Assembly: GCF_003611735.1 (NCBI RefSeq)
Contig: NZ_RAWG01000025.1
Coordinates: 1 to 53,212 of the forward strand
From: Corallococcus sicarius
Lineage (GTDB): Bacteria > Myxococcota > Myxococcia > Myxococcales > Myxococcaceae
Direction of reading: 5' to 3'
Length of the DNA stretch: 53,212 nt
Positions 49,775-53,212 of this stretch are shown here, piece after piece. Under the pieces are notes generated by a model. The model made no database searches. It was not told the DNA's origin and saw nothing but the letters and a program-made list of their open reading frames with translations. Position numbers and translations under genes: made by a program. The stretch's first letter is position 1. Each line of letters begins with the position of its first letter.

Positions 49775-50172
49775 ACTCCCTCCTCGGTCTGCGCGACCGG
49801 CTCACCACCGCGTCCCCGGCCGCGCGGACGAACCTGCTCGTGGAGTCGATCCTCCGAAGCCTCCGTGACGAGCTGGGCGTCGAAGAGGGCGAGCTGCATC
49901 CGCGCTCGCGCTTCGAGCACCTGGGCATCGACTCGAAGCGGGCGCTGGAGTTCAAGGAACTCCTCGAGGAGGAGCTGGGGTGCCCGCTGCGCACGACGCT
50001 CCTGTTCGACTATCCCAGCCCGGAGAGCCTGGCCGCGTACGTCGTGAGCGTCGCGTTCGGAGAACCGGCAGGCGAGGACACCGTCCGCGAGCCGCAGGAC
50101 GATGGCGCAACCGCTTCACTGGACTCCATCGAAGAGCAGCTCCGGAAGAAATTGGAGAAGTACGAGCTCTGA
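49771..50172 (+). CDS. Stand-alone acyl carrier protein
   Basis: The 133-residue protein is a single carrier domain with pantetheine Ser55 (LGIDSKRALEF) and the usual helix III PSPESLAAYV. The ATG at 49771 overlaps the stop of the previous gene (ATGA), so translation is coupled. After a flexible acidic stretch it ends in a short amphipathic helix, LDSIEEQLRKKLEKYEL, a type of C-terminal docking element that binds a downstream partner. It is probably loaded by the adjacent ligase and serves as acceptor for the condensation domain, or as donor to the following PKS. Confidence 0.9.
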   Translation: MNSLLGLRDRLTTASPAARTNLLVESILRSLRDELGVEEGELHPRSRFEHLGIDSKRALEFKELLEEELGCPLRTTLLFDYPSPESLAAYVVSVAFGEPAGEDTVREPQDDGATASLDSIEEQLRKKLEKYEL

Positions 50173-50213
50173 GTCGTCCGGCCCCCGCCGCCTCAAAGAG
50201 AGAGCAAGCCACC

Positions 50214-51794
50214 ATGCTGGAGCACTACGACGCCGTCGCGACCCTGGCCGACATCCCGGGCCTCCACGCACGCGCGATCCCTGATCACACCGCGCTCATC
50301 GCCGAGGGGCGCCGCGTTTCGTACGCCGCGCTGGAGGAGCGCAGCAACCGCGTCGCGAATGCGCTCATCGCCGAAGGCATCCCCCGTCAGGCGCGCGTCG
50401 CGATGCTGGGGACGGACAGCGAGTCCGCATACGAGCTGCTCCTGGGGTGTGCCAAGGCCGGGAGGGTGATGCTCAGCATCAACTGGCGGCTGGAGGCGGG
50501 AGAGATCGCCTACATCGTCCAGGACTCGGAGGCCGAGCTGCTGTTCATCACCCCGGAGGTGGCTCCGATGGTGGAGGCCTTCCTGCCTTCGTGCCCCCGA
50601 CTGAAGCGCGTCATCCTGCTCGAGGGGTCCTCCGAGCGTTACCCGGCCTACGCAGCCTGGCGGGATGCGCACTCCGCACAGCACGAGGCCGGCCCGATCG
50701 ACAAGGACGCGCCGGTCGTGCAGGTCTACACCAGCGGCACCAGCGGGAGGCCCAAGGGCGTGGTGCTGTCCCATGGGTGCTTCCTCGACGTCATCCGGGA
50801 GGTCGTGCGCTCCGGTGACGAGCTGATCCACTGGAAGGACGGCGACATCACGCTGCTCGCGCTGCCCACGTTCCACGTCGGGGGCCTGTGGTTCGGGGTC
50901 CACGGCCTGGTCAACGGCGCGACGAACGTGATCATGAAGGCGTTCACCGGCGCCGCCGCGCTGGAGCTCATCGAGAAGTACGCCATCACCAAGGTCGCCT
51001 TCGTCCCGGCGATGATCCGCTTCATGTTGTCGGAGCCGGGCAGCCGGACCGCGAACCTGTCCTCGGTGGACCAGCTCGTGTACGGCGGCTCGCCCATGCC
51101 CCGTCCGCTCCTGGAGCGTGCGCAGGGGCTGTTCAAGTGCCGCTTCACGCAGAACTACGGCCTGTCGGAGACGACCAACATGGCGGTGTTCCTGCCCTCG
51201 GCGGAGCACCTGGACCCGGCCAACCCGCGGCTCAAGTCCGCCGGCCGGCCGCTGCGGGGCGTGTCCGTGCGGATCCTCGGCCCGGATGGCAGCAGCCTGC
51301 CGCCCGGACAGGTCGGGGAGATCGCCTTCAAGACCGCGGGGCACATGCTCGAGTACTGGAAGCTCCCCGAGGAGACGCGCAAGACGCTCGTGGACGGTTG
51401 GATCCACACGGGCGACGCCGGCTACGTGGATGCGGATGGCTTCGTCTACGTCACCGACCGCATCAAGGACCTGATCATCTCCGCCGGTGAGAACATCTAT
51501 CCCGCGGAGCTGGAGCGCATCCTCGTCCAGCACGAAGAGCTCGCGGACGTGGCCGTGATTGGCATCCCCGACGACCGCTGGGGCGAGCTGCCCATCGCCA
51601 TCGTGGTGCGGCGTCCCGGTTCCACGGTCACCAAGGCGGACGTCATGGCGTTCGCACGCAAGCACCTGGCGAGCTTCAAGATGCTGCGCACGGTGGAGTT
51701 CGTCGACGCGCTGCCGAGGAACCCGAGCGGCAAGGTGCTGAAGCGCGTCCTGCGCGAGCCGTACTGGGCAGGCCGAGAGAAGCGCGTCAACTGA
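50214..51794 (+). CDS. Stand-alone acyl-AMP/CoA ligase
   Basis: The 526-residue enzyme is in the ANL adenylating superfamily. It has YTSGTSGRPKGVVLSHG (ATP loop), LPTFHVGGLWFGV, QNYGLSETTN, DGWIHTGDAGYVDADGFVYVTDRIKD and ISAGENIYPAELE, with Lys in NPSGKVLKR. The overall sequence is closer to acyl-CoA ligases than to NRPS adenylation domains, so a classic amino-acid code cannot be read. Placed directly after a free ACP, it likely activates an acid or beta-type amino acid for that ACP. Only AGAGAG precedes ATG 50214. The substrate is unknown. Confidence 0.92.
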   Translation: MLEHYDAVATLADIPGLHARAIPDHTALIAEGRRVSYAALEERSNRVANALIAEGIPRQARVAMLGTDSESAYELLLGCAKAGRVMLSINWRLEAGEIAYIVQDSEAELLFITPEVAPMVEAFLPSCPRLKRVILLEGSSERYPAYAAWRDAHSAQHEAGPIDKDAPVVQVYTSGTSGRPKGVVLSHGCFLDVIREVVRSGDELIHWKDGDITLLALPTFHVGGLWFGVHGLVNGATNVIMKAFTGAAALELIEKYAITKVAFVPAMIRFMLSEPGSRTANLSSVDQLVYGGSPMPRPLLERAQGLFKCRFTQNYGLSETTNMAVFLPSAEHLDPANPRLKSAGRPLRGVSVRILGPDGSSLPPGQVGEIAFKTAGHMLEYWKLPEETRKTLVDGWIHTGDAGYVDADGFVYVTDRIKDLIISAGENIYPAELERILVQHEELADVAVIGIPDDRWGELPIAIVVRRPGSTVTKADVMAFARKHLASFKMLRTVEFVDALPRNPSGKVLKRVLREPYWAGREKRVN

Positions 51795-51829
51795 CTCAAA
51801 CCTCCCAGGCACGCAGGAGCCATCACGTC

Positions 51830-53212
51830 ATGTCGCAGACCGTCCGGGAGTCAGAGAAGGTCCTCCGCATCATCGAGCGGCTGGAGAACGAGGTCGCGGT
51901 CCTGCGAAGAACCCAGGACGAGCCCATCGCCATCGTGGGCCTGAGCTGCCGCTTCCCCGGCGCGGAGGGCCCGGATGCGTACTGGTCCCTGCTCCACCGG
52001 GGCGAGCCGAGCATCACGGAGGTGCCCCCGGAGCGCTGGAACATCCAGGCGCTGTACGACGCGGACCCCGACGCGCCGGGCAAGATGTCCACGCGCTACG
52101 GCGGCTTCCTCGAACAAGTGGACCGGTTCGACGCGCCGTTCTTCGGCATCTCTCCGCGCGAGGCGGCGCTGATGGACCCGCAGCAGCGCCTCCTGCTGGA
52201 ACTGTCATGGGAGGCGCTGGAGAACGCCGGGCTGTCGCCGGACGCGCTGTACGGTTCGCCGAGCGGCGTGTTCGTCGGCGTGTGTACGTCCGACTACTGC
52301 CGGATGGCGCTCCAGAACGTGGAGAACGTCACGGCCTACCTGGGGACGGGCAACGCCACGAGCGTCGCCGCCGGGAGGCTCGCGTACACCTTCGGTTTCA
52401 ACGGGCCGTGCGTGTCACTGGAGACGGCGTGCTCGTCCGCGCTGGTGGCGGTGCACTACGCGGGTGAGAGCCTGCGCAAGGGGGAGTGCCGGGTCGCGCT
52501 CGCGGCCAGCGTGAACCTGATCCTCGCGCCTGAGATCACCGCGGCCTTCTCCAAGGCGCGGATGATGGCGCCGGACGGTCGCTGCAAGACGTTCGATGAG
52601 CTGGCCGATGGCTACGTGCGCTCGGAGGGGGTCGCGGTCCTCGTGCTCAAGACGCTGTCCGCGGCCAAGGCGGACGGCGACCGCATCCTGGCGGTCATCC
52701 GGGGGTCAGCCCTCAACCAGGACGGCGCGAGCTCCGGTCTGACGGTCCCCAACGGTCCGATGCAGGCGGCCCTCGTGCGCCGTGCGCTGGCGCGCGCCGG
52801 GGTGAAGCCGGCGGAGGTCGACTATGTCGAGGCCCACGGCACCGGCACCGCGCTGGGAGACCCCATCGAGGTGGGCGCGCTGGCGGAGGTCTTCGGTCCC
52901 GGCCGCCCGCAGGACCGGCCGCTCCTCTTGGGTTCGGCGAAGACCATCGTGGGCCACACGGAGATCGCCGCCGGCATGGCGGGGCTCTGCAAGGTCATCC
53001 TGTCGCTCCAGCACGAGACCGTTCCGGGCTACCCGACCCTGGGGGCGCTGAGCAGCCGCATCCCGTGGAAGGACCTCCCGGTGGCCGTCCCGCGTGAGCC
53101 CGTCGCGTGGCCCCGAGGCAAGCGGGCGCGCATCGCTGGCGTCAGCTCCTTCGGGTTCAGCGGCACCAACGCGCATCTCGTCATCGAGGAGCCACCCCGC
53201 CCTCCCCCTGCT
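51830..53212 (+). CDS. Type I polyketide synthase, ketosynthase domain (3' end outside window)
   Basis: The reading frame runs open to the end of the window (461 codons). It begins with a charged coiled-coil docking segment (ESEKVLRIIERLENEVAVLR), followed by a complete ketosynthase: PIAIVGLSCRFPGAEGP, Cys201 (ETACSSAL), EAHGTGTALGDPIEVGAL, SAKTIVGHTEIAAG and SSFGFSGTNAHLVIEE. The catalytic Cys-His-His triad is intact. Further domains (AT, reductive domains, ACP) should follow outside. AGGAG at about 51815-51819 supports ATG 51830. It is expected to accept the chain from the free ACP upstream. Confidence 0.93.
   Translation, partial: MSQTVRESEKVLRIIERLENEVAVLRRTQDEPIAIVGLSCRFPGAEGPDAYWSLLHRGEPSITEVPPERWNIQALYDADPDAPGKMSTRYGGFLEQVDRFDAPFFGISPREAALMDPQQRLLLELSWEALENAGLSPDALYGSPSGVFVGVCTSDYCRMALQNVENVTAYLGTGNATSVAAGRLAYTFGFNGPCVSLETACSSALVAVHYAGESLRKGECRVALAASVNLILAPEITAAFSKARMMAPDGRCKTFDELADGYVRSEGVAVLVLKTLSAAKADGDRILAVIRGSALNQDGASSGLTVPNGPMQAALVRRALARAGVKPAEVDYVEAHGTGTALGDPIEVGALAEVFGPGRPQDRPLLLGSAKTIVGHTEIAAGMAGLCKVILSLQHETVPGYPTLGALSSRIPWKDLPVAVPREPVAWPRGKRARIAGVSSFGFSGTNAHLVIEEPPRPPPA

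Overview
The window is very GC-rich, tightly packed DNA that looks like a myxobacterium of the Myxococcus/Corallococcus kind. The evidence is the codon bias toward G/C-ending codons, many 4-base ATGA overlaps, a type VI secretion (T6SS) locus with polymorphic toxin and immunity genes, many one- and two-component sensors, and the start of a large hybrid PKS/NRPS-like cluster. No rRNA, tRNA, transposase or CRISPR array was recognised.

1-19.3 kb (+ strand): a T6SS structural operon, tssA (cut by the window edge)-tssB-tssC-hcp-tssE-tssF-tssG-clpV, then a lipoprotein and a vgrG with a C-terminal nuclease-like toxin domain. Two small candidate immunity genes follow. Next comes an effector-delivery module: a protein with an Sm-like N-terminal half, a DUF2169 adaptor, a DUF4150 PAAR-like tip, and a fusion of a TIGR02270-type HEAT-like region with a ketosynthase fold that has lost all three catalytic residues.

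19.3-21.9 kb (- strand): a second effector island facing the first. It holds a DUF6484 protein, an AHH-type nuclease toxin, an Imm11-type immunity protein and an Imm49-type immunity protein.

22-25.2 kb (- strand): a GT4 glycosyltransferase and a hybrid histidine kinase whose receiver domain lacks its first strand and helix.

25.4-32.8 kb (- strand): a five-gene operon, blaI-M56 protease-tolC-adaptor-RND pump. Two near-identical 17-bp BlaI-type operators sit upstream of blaI and at the start of tolC. The protease has a His/Cys-rich outer loop in place of a penicillin-binding sensor. This reads as a metal-efflux pump controlled by a metal-sensing version of the BlaR/BlaI switch.

32.9-36.8 kb (- strand): two periplasmic binding proteins and a chemoreceptor in one operon, without any ABC permease or ATPase. 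This is probably a sensory unit rather than a transporter.

37.5-53.2 kb (+ strand): a hotdog thioesterase, then a biosynthetic cluster. Its genes encode FAAL-acyl-CoA dehydrogenase-ACP, a membrane desaturase, a haem-oxygenase-like di-iron oxidase, KS-AT, ACP-aminotransferase-condensation, a free ACP, an acyl-AMP ligase, and a further PKS that runs off the window. The order resembles a split version of the iturin/mycosubtilin starter logic. It predicts an unsaturated beta-amino fatty acyl unit that is amidated and then extended.
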